This document shows positions 1-9,073 of a stretch of DNA of 64,000 nucleotides, one piece after another. The DNA is taken from positions 52,526 to 116,525 of the forward strand of contig NZ_NBZW01000014.1 of assembly GCF_002379085.1 (NCBI RefSeq), read 5' to 3'. The notes below the pieces were generated by a model, which saw only the letters and a list, made by a program, of their open reading frames with translations, did not search any database and was not told the origin of the DNA. The DNA comes from Polaromonas sp. AET17H-212. Its GTDB lineage: Bacteria; Pseudomonadota; Gammaproteobacteria; Burkholderiales; Burkholderiaceae_C. Position numbers and translations under genes: made by a program. Position 1 is the stretch's first letter. Every line of letters begins with the position of its first letter.

Positions 1-408
1 CGTCACGCCGACGATCTGCTCGAGGAGCTCGACAAGGAGCTCGACCTGCTGGTGGCCACACCGGCTGAGCAGATCGACACCACGCTGCTGATCCACCCCA
101 CGCTGTTCGATGATTTCCTGGACTTCAATGATTTCCTGGAGATTGCCGAAGGGGTGGTGGACGAGCATGGCCTTGACGGCGTGGTGCAGCTCGCCAGTTT
201 TCACCCGAAGTTCCAGTTCGAGGGCACCGAGCCCGACGACATCGGCAACTTCACCAACCGCGCGCCGTTTGCCATCCTGCACCTGCTGCGCGAGGACAGC
301 ATGGAGCGCGCGGTCGAAGCCTTCCCCGAGGCCGATGCCATTTTCGACGTCAACATCCAGACGCTGGAAAAGCTCGGCCACGCAGGCTGGAAGGCGCTCG
401 GGCTCTAG
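1..408 (+). CDS. DUF1415 family protein, 5'-truncated by the window edge
   Basis: The reading frame is open from base 1 and ends with TAG at 406-408; an internal GTG at 52 is not the real start because acidic, leucine-rich coding sequence continues upstream of it. The C-terminal part reads as a DUF1415 protein, with the conserved stretch around HPTLFDDFLDFNDFL, then a QLASFHPKFQF block and an NRAPFAILHLLRE block. The biochemical role of this family is not established; the His- and acid-rich conserved blocks suggest an enzyme or metal-binding role, but that is inference. No neighbour in the window clarifies its function. Identification is confident at family level, and the start lies outside the window. 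Confidence 0.85.
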   Translation, partial: RHADDLLEELDKELDLLVATPAEQIDTTLLIHPTLFDDFLDFNDFLEIAEGVVDEHGLDGVVQLASFHPKFQFEGTEPDDIGNFTNRAPFAILHLLREDSMERAVEAFPEADAIFDVNIQTLEKLGHAGWKALGL

Positions 409-589
409 GTTCAAATGGCCCACGCCGGTTTGACCGCGAAGCGTCAATCAGATGAACGTTGCTTTCTGCCTGAGCATGAAACCGCCACAGATACAATGAA
501 GCCATGCAGCAAGCCGATCGCAAAGTCCATGGCAGGCCGGGAAGCTCTCCAGTGAGCATGCTGCCGCTCGGCTACTTCTGTTCGGTCAC

Positions 590-608
590 GCCGCCCTGAG
601 CGGCTTTT
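590..608 (+). terminator. Short hairpin with T-run in the 409-706 gap
   Basis: A 5-bp GCCGC/GCGGC stem with a CCTGA loop is followed by TTTT. It is a weak Rho-independent terminator by appearance. The 298-nt gap between the DUF1415 gene and the SulP gene otherwise holds a TACAAT hexamer at 492-497 and a 31-codon open frame at 504-599 with no Shine-Dalgarno sequence. I see no recognisable gene in the gap. Confidence 0.3.
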
Positions 609-706
609 GAGCCTGCTCCTCGCGAGCCATACTGGGCGCTTCACGCGCCACTCCTTTTCATGATCCGCCCCTGCCCCGCGCAGGCGCTGCTGCTGCTATT
701 CCATCC

Positions 707-2191
707 ATGCAACTCAAAACATCCTTGCGCCAGAACTGGCTGGCCAACATCCGTGGCGACCTGCTTGCCGGACTCGTCGTCGCGCTGGCCCTGATTCCCG
801 AGGCCATCGCTTTTTCCATCATCGCCGGGGTCGACCCCAAAATCGGTCTCTACGCCTCGTTCTGCATCGCCGTGGTCATCGCCTTTGCCGGCGGCCGGCC
901 CGGCATGATCTCGGCGGCCACCGGCGCCATGGCGCTGGTGATGGTCACGCTCGTCAAGGACCATGGGCTGCAATACCTGCTGGCGGCGACCCTGCTCACG
1001 GGGGTGCTGCAAATCGTGGCGGGCTGGCTGAGGCTCGGCGTGCTGATGCGCTTCGTCTCGCGCTCCGTGGTCACCGGCTTCGTCAATGCGCTGGCCATTC
1101 TGATCTTCATGGCGCAGTTGCCCGAGCTCATTGGCGCGCCCTGGGTCGTTTATGCGATGGTTGCTGCGGGTCTGGGGATCATTTATCTCTTTCCTTTGTT
1201 GACGAAAGCCGTGCCCTCGCCATTGGTGTGCATCGTGGTGCTGACCGGCGTGGCGATGGCGCTTGGCCTGGACATCCGCACGGTCGGCGACATGGGCCAG
1301 CTGCCCGACAGCCTGCCTGTCTTCCTGCTGCCCGACGTGCCGCTGAACTTGCAGACGCTACAGATCATTTTCCCGTACGCGCTGACGCTGGCCGTGGTCG
1401 GTCTGCTGGAGTCGATGATGACCGCCTCCATCGTCGATGACCTGACCGATACGCCAAGCAACAAGAACCGCGAATGTGTCGGGCAGGGTGTGGCCAACAT
1501 CGCATCGGGCTTGCTAGGCGGCATGGCCGGCTGCGCCATGATTGGCCAGTCGGTGATCAACGTGAAATCCGGTGGCCGGGGGCGGCTGTCAGCATTGGCG
1601 GCAGGCGTGTTCCTGCTCATCATGGTGGTGTTCCTGGGCCAGTGGGTCAAACAGATCCCCATGGCTGCTTTGGTGGCCGTCATGGTCATGGTGTCCATAG
1701 GCACCTTCAGCTGGGAGTCGCTGAAGAACCTGGGCAAGCATCCGCCCAGCTCGAGCGTGGTCATGGTGGCCACGGTCCTGGTGGTGGTCGCCACACATGA
1801 CCTGGCCAAAGGCGTGTTTGTCGGCGTGCTGCTGAGCGGCATCTTCTTCGCGCACAAGGTTGGACGCGTGCTGCGGGTAGACAGTGAGAGCACCGGTGAA
1901 GGCCAGGGCCGTGCTTACACAGTTGTCGGTCAGGTGTTCTTTGCCTCGGCCGATAACTTTATCGCCAGTTTCGATTTCAAGGAAGTCATCCAAAATGTGC
2001 ACATTGATGTGAGCCGGGCGCACTTCTGGGATATCACCGCCGTGAATGCTCTCGACAAGGTCGTGATGAAGTTTCGCCGCGAAGGCACGGCGGTCGAAGT
2101 CATTGGAATGAGTGAAGCGAGCGCGACCCTGATCGACAAGTTCGCGGTACACGACAAGCCTGATGCCGTTGAACGAATGATGGGCCATTAA
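707..2191 (+). CDS. SulP family inorganic anion transporter with C-terminal STAS domain
   Basis: This 494-residue inner-membrane protein has about ten to twelve hydrophobic segments between residues 15 and 400. They include the SulP-type N-terminal block ([20 protein letters not shown]) and a [15 protein letters not shown] motif. A cytoplasmic STAS-like domain follows at roughly 405-490, with the [17 protein letters not shown] core. SulP proteins carry sulfate, bicarbonate or other anions, often as Na+ or H+ symporters; the substrate here cannot be read from sequence. The stop is 18 bp before a tandem universal stress protein gene, which suggests co-transcription. Length is near the family minimum. 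Family assignment is strong, substrate unknown. Confidence 0.92.
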   Translation: MQLKTSLRQNWLANIRGDLLAGLVVALALIPEAIAFSIIAGVDPKIGLYASFCIAVVIAFAGGRPGMISAATGAMALVMVTLVKDHGLQYLLAATLLTGVLQIVAGWLRLGVLMRFVSRSVVTGFVNALAILIFMAQLPELIGAPWVVYAMVAAGLGIIYLFPLLTKAVPSPLVCIVVLTGVAMALGLDIRTVGDMGQLPDSLPVFLLPDVPLNLQTLQIIFPYALTLAVVGLLESMMTASIVDDLTDTPSNKNRECVGQGVANIASGLLGGMAGCAMIGQSVINVKSGGRGRLSALAAGVFLLIMVVFLGQWVKQIPMAALVAVMVMVSIGTFSWESLKNLGKHPPSSSVVMVATVLVVVATHDLAKGVFVGVLLSGIFFAHKVGRVLRVDSESTGEGQGRAYTVVGQVFFASADNFIASFDFKEVIQNVHIDVSRAHFWDITAVNALDKVVMKFRREGTAVEVIGMSEASATLIDKFAVHDKPDAVERMMGH

Positions 2192-2209
2192 AAAATGGAG
2201 GCGAAAACC

Positions 2210-3067
2210 ATGAATAAAGTCATTGCCTGTGTGGATGCAGCAGCCTCCACGCTCAAAGTGTGCGACTACGCGACCTGGGCTGCGCAGCGGCTAGCCACGC
2301 CGCTGGAGTTTTTGCATGTGCTGGACCGGCATCCGGAGCGTGCGCCGGTCACCGACTACAGCGGAAGCATAGGCCTGGGCACCCAGGAGTCTTTGCTGCA
2401 GGAACTGGGTGCGCTGGATGAAAGACGTAGCACGCTGGCGCAGCAACATGGCAGGGAACTGCTCAATGCCATGGTGCGCCGGGCGAAGGAGGCGGGCGTG
2501 CCCGCGGTGGAAAGCCGGCAACGCCACGGAAGCTTGATCGAAACCCTGGTGGACCTGGAGCCCGAAAGCAAGCTCTTTGTTATCGGGCAAGACCACCCTG
2601 CCGAACCTGGCGCAAAGCTTCACCTGGACCATCACGTTGAGCAGGCCATCCGTTCGGTGCAGCGCCCGGTGCTGGTGGCTTCTACCGACTTCCGCGATCC
2701 CAAACACTTTGCCATCGCTTTCGACGGCAGTCCGACTGGCCGCAAGATGATAGAGACGGTTGCGAATAGCCCTTTGCTCCAGGGCCTGCTGTGCCATGTG
2801 GCGATTGCCAGCCAAGAGGAAACTGCAAGCATGCAAAAACACCTTGCGTGGGCACGGACCACCCTGGTCACGGCAGGGTTCGATGCGCGGGTTTCTGTCG
2901 TGACAGGAGAGCCTGAAGCCACCTTGCCGGCATACCTGAAGACACACGCCGTTGACCTGCTGGTCATGGGCGCTTACGGGCATTCCCGCATCCGGCAGTT
3001 CATCATAGGCAGCACGACCACCACCTTGCTTCGCACCAGCCCGGTTCCGGTTCTCGTACTTCGCTGA
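2210..3067 (+). CDS. Universal stress protein, two tandem UspA domains
   Basis: The 285-residue protein contains two UspA folds, about residues 1-140 and 150-285. The second carries the nucleotide-binding signature G-x2-G-x9-G-S/T near the C-terminus (MGAYGHSR...IIGSTT). In the first copy this motif is degenerate, so only one domain is likely to bind ATP. I choose the ATG at 2210 rather than the in-frame ATG at 2195, because GGAGG at 2197-2201 is well placed for 2210. It follows the SulP gene closely and is probably in the same operon. Tandem Usp proteins are commonly induced by oxygen limitation or growth arrest, which fits the FNR-type boxes found further along. Confidence 0.9.
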   Translation: MNKVIACVDAAASTLKVCDYATWAAQRLATPLEFLHVLDRHPERAPVTDYSGSIGLGTQESLLQELGALDERRSTLAQQHGRELLNAMVRRAKEAGVPAVESRQRHGSLIETLVDLEPESKLFVIGQDHPAEPGAKLHLDHHVEQAIRSVQRPVLVASTDFRDPKHFAIAFDGSPTGRKMIETVANSPLLQGLLCHVAIASQEETASMQKHLAWARTTLVTAGFDARVSVVTGEPEATLPAYLKTHAVDLLVMGAYGHSRIRQFIIGSTTTTLLRTSPVPVLVLR

Positions 3068-3198
3068 GGAACTGGCACCACAGCTGTGCTTCGCTCGCCA
3101 TCAGCTCGCGCTTGCCAGCCTGTTCCATCAAACGTACATTCGGCTATCGTGAGCTTGCTTGCTGAGGCCCACTGTCTGTCGTTCTGTCTTGAAACGCC

Positions 3199-4203
3199 AT
3201 GAATCCCATCGTCCTGATCTGGCTGCAATTCCTTGTTTGCGTCGGCGTGATAGGCATCGCCGGCGTGCGCCTGAGCCGCTATGGAGACGCTATCGCATCG
3301 CTGACCGGACTCTCCCGCGGTTGGATCGGCCTGATTCTGGTGGCCACCGTCACCTCCTTGCCCGAACTCGTGACGGGCTTGAGCGCCGTGACCGTGGCTG
3401 CCGCGCCCGACATAGCCGTGGGCGATGCCTTGGGCAGCTGCGTGTTCAATCTGGCGATTCTTGCCATGATCGATGTGTCCTACCGCAAAGGCTCCATCTA
3501 CGCCCTCGCCGGCCCTGGCCATGTCATGTCGGCGGGTTTTGGCGTCATTCTGCTGGCGGGCGTGGGCCTGGCCGTGCTGTTGACCATGCAGGGCATGATG
3601 CCGTCCTTTGGGCATGTCAGCTTCGCCAGCGTGGCGATCTTCGTGATGTACCTGGTGGCGATGCGTGCGCTGTATCTCACGGAACAGCGCAACACCAGCA
3701 CCATCGCCGCAGTGCAGTCAGGCATGACCCTCAAGGCCGCGTTGATGGGTTATGGCGTGGCTTCAGCCGTGATTGTGGGTGCTGGCATATGGTTGCCGTT
3801 GATCGGTGTGGAACTGGCCCGGTTGATGGGTTGGTCCAACTCCTTTGTCGGAACCCTGTTCGTGGCGTTTGCCACCTCCGTGCCAGAACTGGCCACCACC
3901 TGGGGGGCGATTCGTATCGGCGCCATCGATATGGCGATTGGCAACCTGCTGGGCAGCAATTTGTTCGACGTGCTGATCCTGGCCATCGATGACTTCGCCT
4001 ACCTGCAGGGGCCGATCTACGCCCATGTGTCGCCAGTCCATGCCGTATCTGCGATCAGTGCCTGCCTGATGAGTGGCGCCGTCATCGTGGCGCTGGTGTA
4101 CCGGCCCGTGTCCCGGGTGTGGCATATCGCCAGTTGGGCCAGCATTTCGCTGTTGGCCCTGTACTTGCTCAACGCAGCGATTCAGTTCCTGCACGGACAG
4201 TAA
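3199..4203 (+). CDS. Calcium/sodium exchanger family (CaCA) membrane protein
   Basis: This 334-residue membrane protein has two homologous halves, each with an alpha-repeat typical of Na+/Ca2+ exchangers. The first has TSLPELVTG followed by GDALGSCVFNLAI; the second has FATSVPELATTW followed by GNLLGSNLFDVLI. The conserved acidic residues of the PEL motifs form the ion-binding site in this family. It probably exchanges a divalent cation for Na+ or H+ across the inner membrane. The 131-nt gap from the Usp gene shows no clear promoter. Length and repeat order match YrbG-like proteins; ion specificity is not determinable. Confidence 0.88.
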   Translation: MNPIVLIWLQFLVCVGVIGIAGVRLSRYGDAIASLTGLSRGWIGLILVATVTSLPELVTGLSAVTVAAAPDIAVGDALGSCVFNLAILAMIDVSYRKGSIYALAGPGHVMSAGFGVILLAGVGLAVLLTMQGMMPSFGHVSFASVAIFVMYLVAMRALYLTEQRNTSTIAAVQSGMTLKAALMGYGVASAVIVGAGIWLPLIGVELARLMGWSNSFVGTLFVAFATSVPELATTWGAIRIGAIDMAIGNLLGSNLFDVLILAIDDFAYLQGPIYAHVSPVHAVSAISACLMSGAVIVALVYRPVSRVWHIASWASISLLALYLLNAAIQFLHGQ

Positions 4204-4221
4204 GGGAAACTCGGAGGAGCT

Positions 4222-4350
4222 CACCTGCAGTTTCATGCCGCCCGAGAGCTGGCCCGCCAGCCGCTTGCGAAAAAGCGTCATGTCCGCGGCCGCCAGCATG
4301 GCCTCGGCGCGCACCTGCCACACTTGGCGCGGCACCTTCCGTCCCGCAGC
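4222..4350 (-). pseudogene. Fragment of an ABC transporter ATP-binding subunit
   Basis: On the minus strand, immediately downstream of the exchanger gene, about 40 codons read as the middle of an ABC ATPase. There is an RAEAMLAAADM helix, FRKR, then AGQLSGGMK, which is the ABC signature motif. No Walker A, Walker B or H-loop is present on either side, and the frame runs straight into the antisense of the exchanger gene. I read this as a relic left when another gene was deleted here. The LSGGMK signature in the right context makes chance resemblance unlikely, but the piece is short. Confidence 0.6.
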
Positions 4351-4393
4351 CAGCCGGGGCCCGCTGGCCCGCTGACACTGGTACGCGCGGGAA

Positions 4394-4407
4394 TTGATTT
4401 GCATCAA
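4394..4407 (+). promoter_or_regulatory. FNR/ANR-type operator, perfect palindrome
   Basis: The sequence TTGATTTGCATCAA matches the FNR/ANR consensus TTGAT-N4-ATCAA at every specified base. Its centre (4400.5) is 64 nt upstream of the DUF2892 start. If it acts at -41.5 the transcript would begin near 4442, and AT-rich TATTTATG (4425-4432) lies where a -10 element is expected. This suggests activation under low oxygen. Confidence 0.7.
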
Positions 4408-4464
4408 CCCCCGGCGAGCCCGGCTATTTATGCTGATCGTCTGTTGTCTCTGAGGAAGCGATCC

Positions 4465-4704
4465 ATGAAAACCAATGTGGGAACCATCGACAAGGTGCTG
4501 CGCATCGTTGTCGGGTTGGCCTTGCTGTCGCTGTTTTTTGTTCTCGAAGGCCAGGCCCGCTGGTGGAGTCTGGTCGGTCTGGTGCCGCTGCTCACCGGGG
4601 TGGTCGGTATCTGCCCGCTTTATTCGCTGCTGGGGATCAGTACCTGCCCGATGGACCGCAAGCCCGCAGGCCCGCAGGCCGCTGAGCAATCGACGGCCCT
4701 AGAG
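4465..4704 (+). CDS. DUF2892 (YgaP-type) small membrane protein, no stop codon at the expected end
   Basis: The ATG at 4465 starts a DUF2892 protein: MKTNVGTIDKVLR, a first membrane helix (IVVGLALLSLFFVL), a second helix (LVGLVPLLTGVVGI) and the family's C-terminal CPLYSLLGISTCPM block at about residues 50-63. Relatives end within about ten residues of that block, but here the frame stays open to a stop at 5581-5583, deep in the antisense of the TAXI gene. I give the recognisable part only. A stop in the next frame at 4700-4702 would give a normal-sized protein, so a small indel or a sequencing error may have removed the native stop. DUF2892 proteins have no settled function; some are fused to rhodanese. 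Expression is probably FNR-controlled. Confidence 0.7.
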
Positions 4705-6015
4705 TTTCTGCAGCTTCTTGCGCACCAGTTGAATGTTGTTTCTCAGCGCGTACAGCTCATCGGTGTAAGACAGCGGTACGGTGATTTTTTCAGCGCGGCT
4801 TTCAAGTTCATCCAGCGCTTGCAGCAGGACGGCGCTGTCTTCGTTTTCGCTGCGCATCTCGATATCACGCAACTGGCCATACCACCTGAAAATGCGCGAC
4901 CGCACGCGGAACTCATACAGCGGCGGCACGATTCGCGACAACGGCAGCATGATCGCGATGATCACGCCCATCACCAGCCACATGCGCTCGACCAGGTTGG
5001 CCACCCAGAAAGGCAGGTAGCGCTGCAGCAGCGGTGCATCGTTCTTGATCGCGCGCTCGGCTTCCTCGGAGATGGGCAGTTCGCTGTGGTTGCGGTTCGG
5101 AAACTCGCGCGCATCCTTGAACCAGCCGGCGGGTCCGTGGATCACGTTGCCGGCCTGGGCAAACAGTTGCACCAGTGCCGGATGGGTGGAGCTGCGGGCG
5201 ATCAGGGAGGTGGTCGGTGCCACCAGACTGATATCTTCGGACGGAATGTTGCGCGCCAGGTCCACCACCCCTTGCGGCAGGCGGGCCGTGCTCAGGAAGG
5301 AGAATCGTTTGGAATACGCCTCACTCTGGGTGAAGTTCATGAGTTTGACACCCGGTGTCTGCAGCAGCATCTGCACCATCAACGATTCAGGTGCCGAGGC
5401 AAACACAATCGCATCGAGCTCACCACCGAGGAAGGCCATGGTGGCGGGGGTCTGATCCAGCGTGGTGATGGTCAGGCTGGCCGGTTCAATCCGGTTGCTT
5501 TCAAGCAGCTTGCCCATCAGGCTGGGGACGCCGCTGCCGTCCGTGCCCAGATTGATACGCATGCCCTGCAATTGGGTCAGTGAATTCAGGCCTCCGGTCT
5601 TCCCGGCTTTTTGCGCCGCTTCTTCGCGGTAAAACAGCCACAGGGGCTCGATAAACAGGCTGCCCAGAGACGTCAGGTGTTCAGCATCGGCGGCACTGTA
5701 GTCGCTGGTGCCGCCTTGCACGAAACCCAGGTCGGCTTTGCCTTCCCGCAACAGTTGCAGGTTGTGCGCAGAACCCTGCGATGGCAACAGTGCCACTTCA
5801 ATGCCCTCTGCTGCCAGAATTTTGACGTAACGCTTGCCGAACTCCTCATAGGCGCTTTGTGCGGGGCCGGTGGCCAGCGTGACGCGCTTGGGCGGGTTCG
5901 GGTCCAACCACCAATAGGCCAGTATCAGCAGCGTGGCCGCCAGCACCACAAAAGGCCCTGCAGAAACCACCAGATCGCGCAGCGACAGCAAGGTGTAACG
6001 TATGGTTTTGCTCAT
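4699..6015 (-). CDS. TAXI family TRAP-type solute-binding protein, membrane-anchored
   Basis: The 438-residue protein begins with a hydrophobic anchor (VVSAGPFVVLAATLLILAYWW, residues about 16-36). A periplasmic solute-binding domain of the TAXI type follows (VTLATGPAQSAY, LREGKADLGFVQGG, INLGTDGSGV). A second membrane segment lies near residue 345 (MWLVMGVIIAIMLPLS), ahead of a charged cytoplasmic tail. TAXI receptors normally serve TRAP transporters, but no DctQ/DctM-type permease is adjacent. The extra C-terminal helix and tail suggest a sensor-like or stand-alone membrane receptor rather than a free periplasmic binder. The 3' end faces the DUF2892 gene. Confidence 0.85.
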   Translation of the reverse strand: MSKTIRYTLLSLRDLVVSAGPFVVLAATLLILAYWWLDPNPPKRVTLATGPAQSAYEEFGKRYVKILAAEGIEVALLPSQGSAHNLQLLREGKADLGFVQGGTSDYSAADAEHLTSLGSLFIEPLWLFYREEAAQKAGKTGGLNSLTQLQGMRINLGTDGSGVPSLMGKLLESNRIEPASLTITTLDQTPATMAFLGGELDAIVFASAPESLMVQMLLQTPGVKLMNFTQSEAYSKRFSFLSTARLPQGVVDLARNIPSEDISLVAPTTSLIARSSTHPALVQLFAQAGNVIHGPAGWFKDAREFPNRNHSELPISEEAERAIKNDAPLLQRYLPFWVANLVERMWLVMGVIIAIMLPLSRIVPPLYEFRVRSRIFRWYGQLRDIEMRSENEDSAVLLQALDELESRAEKITVPLSYTDELYALRNNIQLVRKKLQKL

Positions 6016-6071
6016 GCAGGAACCTTAACATGGACCTGCCAAAGTCACGGCGGGCTTTCCCGTCTCATCAA

Positions 6072-6126
6072 GAAAACAGGCTGCAGCCAACTATCCGCCT
6101 GTGCCGTCTGCTACATTATTGATAGC
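6072..6126 (+). repeat. Interspersed repeat copy R1
   Basis: This intergenic copy ends in TGCTACATTATTGATAGC and shares the layout GGCTGCAGCC...TAT...GC-rich...CTGCTAT-(A/T)-ATAGC with eight other copies in this window. It lies between the divergently oriented end of the P-type ATPase gene and the start of the TAXI gene, within a 146-nt gap. Confidence 0.5.
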
Positions 6127-6161
6127 GAACAGCGGGAGCGCTGGGACGAGCATGCGCACGG

Positions 6162-8861
6162 TCAGGCTGATGCGGTCCGCTTCTGGTGCAGGCGCACGAT
6201 GAACTTGCGCAGCTCTTCCGCCCACAACACACCGCTGGCCAGCAGCAACAAGGGCAGCAAGGTGGCGGCCGCCAGCGGCACCGTGTAGAACAGGGTGTTC
6301 ATGAACGAGGCATACAGCACCAGCAGCTGCAGCGCGACGCTCAGGGCCAGGCCGCCGAGCAGCCAGGGGTTTTTCAGCAGGCCCAGCCTGAACGCCGAGC
6401 GGGTGGCCGACTGGCAGTTGAGCACATTGAACCACTGGCACATCGCCAGCACGGTGAAGGTTTCGGTACGCACCAGGTCCATCGGCAGGCCCTGTCCCAG
6501 CCGCCAGACGAACCAGCCGAAGGTGACCAGCACGGCGGTCGCCGACATCAGCAGCACCCGCCCAAGCATGGTGCGGTCCACCAGCCTGTCGTTGCGTGGC
6601 ACCGGCGTGCGTTTCATCTCGTCGCCGTCGGGCGGGTCCATCACCAGGTTCAGGGTCAGGGTGCCCTCGGTCACGATGTTGATCCACAGGATCTGCACCG
6701 CCGCCAGCGGCAGCGGGTAGCCGGCCAGCAAGGCCAGCAGCAGCAGCACGACCTCGTCGATCGAAGTGGCGAACAGGTAGAGGATGACTTTTTTCAGGTT
6801 GCCGTAGACCACGCGCCCCTGCTCGACCGCGCCGACGATGGTGGCGAAGTTGTCGTCGGTGATGATGATCTTGGCCGCGCTTTTGGCCACATCGGTGCCG
6901 GTGATGCCCATGGCCACCCCGACATCGGCGCGCGCCAGCGCCGGCGCATCGTTGACGCCGTCGCCGGTCATCGCCACCACCTCGCCCTGCGCCTGCAGGG
7001 CTTCGACGATGCGCAGCTTCTGCGCCGGATGCACACGCGCAAAGACCGAGATGTGATTGAGCCCGTCGCGCAGGTCTGCCTCGTTCATGCGCTCGAGTTC
7101 GTCACCGTCCACCGCGCGGTCACTGTCACGCGCGATGCCGAGTTCACGGGCAATCGCCAGGCCGGTGAGTTTGTGGTCGCCGGTCACCATGACGGGGCGA
7201 ATGCCAGCCGCGCGGCATTCGGCGACGGCGGCCTTGACCTCCTCGCGCGGTGGGTCGATCTGGCCGGCCAGGCCGAGCAGGTGGGCGCGACCGGCCAGCG
7301 CGTCGAAACCGGCGTCGGGGTCCAGCACATCGTCGTCCACCACGGCAAAAGCCAGCACCCGCAGCGCGCGTGCCGCCATGGCGTCGGCGGCAGCGCGGGC
7401 CGCGTGGATCACGGCCGTTCCGTCGGCCGCACACAGGTGCAGCAGCACTTCGGGCGCCCCCTTGATGAACACGCGGCGCGGTGCGCCGGCGAAGCGGTGG
7501 CGCGTGGCCATCATGCGGGTGTCGGCATCGAAGGCCAGTTCGGCCTCGCGCGGTGCCTCGCGGGCAAGTTCTTCCAGATCGATTCCCGCCTTGGCGGCCA
7601 GCACCTTCAGCGCGCCTTCCGTCGGGTCGCCCAGCACCGACCACTGCCTGCGCGCCCCCTCGGGCGGCATCAGCTGCGCGTCATTGCACAGCGCCGCAGC
7701 CTGCAGCAGCGGCAGCAGGGCCGCATGGTCAGCACTGAGCAGGCCCTCGGGCGCGTAGCCCGTGCCGCTGACGGACACCTCCAGCCCGCCGGGCAGCCAC
7801 AAGGCGCTGACCGTCATTTCGTTGCGTGTCAGGGTGCCGGTCTTGTCGGTGCAGATCACGGTCGTCGAGCCCAGGGTCTCGACGGCCGACAGGCGGCGGA
7901 TGATGGCCCCACGCCCCGCCATGCGCTGCATGCCCACCGCAAGAGCGATGGTCATGGCCACCGGCAGGCCTTCGGGCACCATGGACACCATCTGGCTGAT
8001 GGCCACCATCAGCACATCGGCCAGCGGCAGATCCCGGAACCTCCCGAGCGTGACCACCGTCATGAAAAGAACCAGCGCGGCGACGACCAGTGCGCGTCCA
8101 AACTGCGCGATGCGCTGCTCCAGCGGCGTCTGGGGGTCGGCGGCCGCTTCGGTCAGCTCGGCAATGCGGCCGACCTCGGTGTGGCTGCCGATGGCCACGA
8201 CCACCGCCCGACCGCGGCCGGCAGTTGCGTAGGTACCGGAGAACAGCATGTTGCGGCGGTCCGCCAGCCCGGTGGACTCGGCCAGCGGCGCCACCGCCTT
8301 GTTGACCGGGACCGACTCGCCGGTCAGGGCAGCCTCGGCGACCTGCAACTGCGCCGCGTCGATCAGGCGGGCATCGGCACCCACTGCGTCGCCCGCCGTC
8401 AGCAGCAGCAGATCGCCCGGCACCAACTCACGCGCTGCGATCATGGCCTCCTGCCCATCGCGCAAGACCCGCACCCGCAGTGCCGCGAGCTGGCGTAACG
8501 AGGCCATCGAGCGTTCCGCACGACCCTCCTGGAAGGTGCCCACCACGGCATTGACCAGCACCACGGCCAGGATGACCACCGCATCGCCATGGTGGGCCAT
8601 GGCAACCGCCAGGACCGCGGCGGCAAACAGGATGTAGATCAGCGGGCTCTTGAACTGGTGCGCAAACACGGCCAGCATCGGGCGGCGTGGTGCTTCGGGC
8701 AGGGCGTTGGCGCCTTCGCTTGCGCGTCGTTTCTCCACTTCTGCGGCGCCGAGCCCCAGCGCAGGATCGCAGGCCAGCCGGTCGAGGACTTCGCCGGCCG
8801 GCAAGGCATGCCACAGCACGGGCGCAGGCCCGCTGTGTGAGGAGAGGGTCTTGGCGGTCAT
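6162..8861 (-). CDS. P2-type cation-transporting P-type ATPase
   Basis: This is an 899-residue P-type ATPase with a complete catalytic set. The actuator motif is TGES (ALTGESVPV), the membrane metal-binding motif is PEGLP (VSMVPEGLPVAM), the phosphorylation site is DKTGTLT, the nucleotide-binding motif is KGAPE, and the hinge is TGDGVNDAPAL. The PEGLP rather than CPC motif and the absence of N-terminal CXXC domains place it with Ca2+/Mn2+/Na+-type P2 pumps, not with P1B copper pumps. Ten membrane helices are expected, six of them after residue 650. The transported ion is not fixed by sequence. A degenerate FNR-like half-palindrome lies about 95 nt upstream (8953-8966). Confidence 0.93.
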   Translation of the reverse strand: MTAKTLSSHSGPAPVLWHALPAGEVLDRLACDPALGLGAAEVEKRRASEGANALPEAPRRPMLAVFAHQFKSPLIYILFAAAVLAVAMAHHGDAVVILAVVLVNAVVGTFQEGRAERSMASLRQLAALRVRVLRDGQEAMIAARELVPGDLLLLTAGDAVGADARLIDAAQLQVAEAALTGESVPVNKAVAPLAESTGLADRRNMLFSGTYATAGRGRAVVVAIGSHTEVGRIAELTEAAADPQTPLEQRIAQFGRALVVAALVLFMTVVTLGRFRDLPLADVLMVAISQMVSMVPEGLPVAMTIALAVGMQRMAGRGAIIRRLSAVETLGSTTVICTDKTGTLTRNEMTVSALWLPGGLEVSVSGTGYAPEGLLSADHAALLPLLQAAALCNDAQLMPPEGARRQWSVLGDPTEGALKVLAAKAGIDLEELAREAPREAELAFDADTRMMATRHRFAGAPRRVFIKGAPEVLLHLCAADGTAVIHAARAAADAMAARALRVLAFAVVDDDVLDPDAGFDALAGRAHLLGLAGQIDPPREEVKAAVAECRAAGIRPVMVTGDHKLTGLAIARELGIARDSDRAVDGDELERMNEADLRDGLNHISVFARVHPAQKLRIVEALQAQGEVVAMTGDGVNDAPALARADVGVAMGITGTDVAKSAAKIIITDDNFATIVGAVEQGRVVYGNLKKVILYLFATSIDEVVLLLLALLAGYPLPLAAVQILWINIVTEGTLTLNLVMDPPDGDEMKRTPVPRNDRLVDRTMLGRVLLMSATAVLVTFGWFVWRLGQGLPMDLVRTETFTVLAMCQWFNVLNCQSATRSAFRLGLLKNPWLLGGLALSVALQLLVLYASFMNTLFYTVPLAAATLLPLLLLASGVLWAEELRKFIVRLHQKRTASA

Positions 8862-9073
8862 GGGCAGGACTGGTTGGTCTTGTCAGGGTAGCGTAAAAAT
8901 CAGCCACAACGGCCTGCAAGCCTCAGCCTCACCGGACCGAATGTCCTGCCGCTTGCGTTACATCAAGCCTGCCAGCGCGGCGATCACGCCGCCCTGCAGG
9001 GGCCGCTGCCATACCGCAAGGCGCATGAATTTCGCGTGGCGAGCGGCGGGACGCATCCACATGCGGCATCCCC

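Noticed and set aside
6186..8498. A 770-codon open frame on the plus strand across the P-type ATPase
   Set aside because: It is antisense to a complete, motif-rich ATPase gene, and its Gln/His/Arg-rich translation is the usual shadow in GC-rich DNA.
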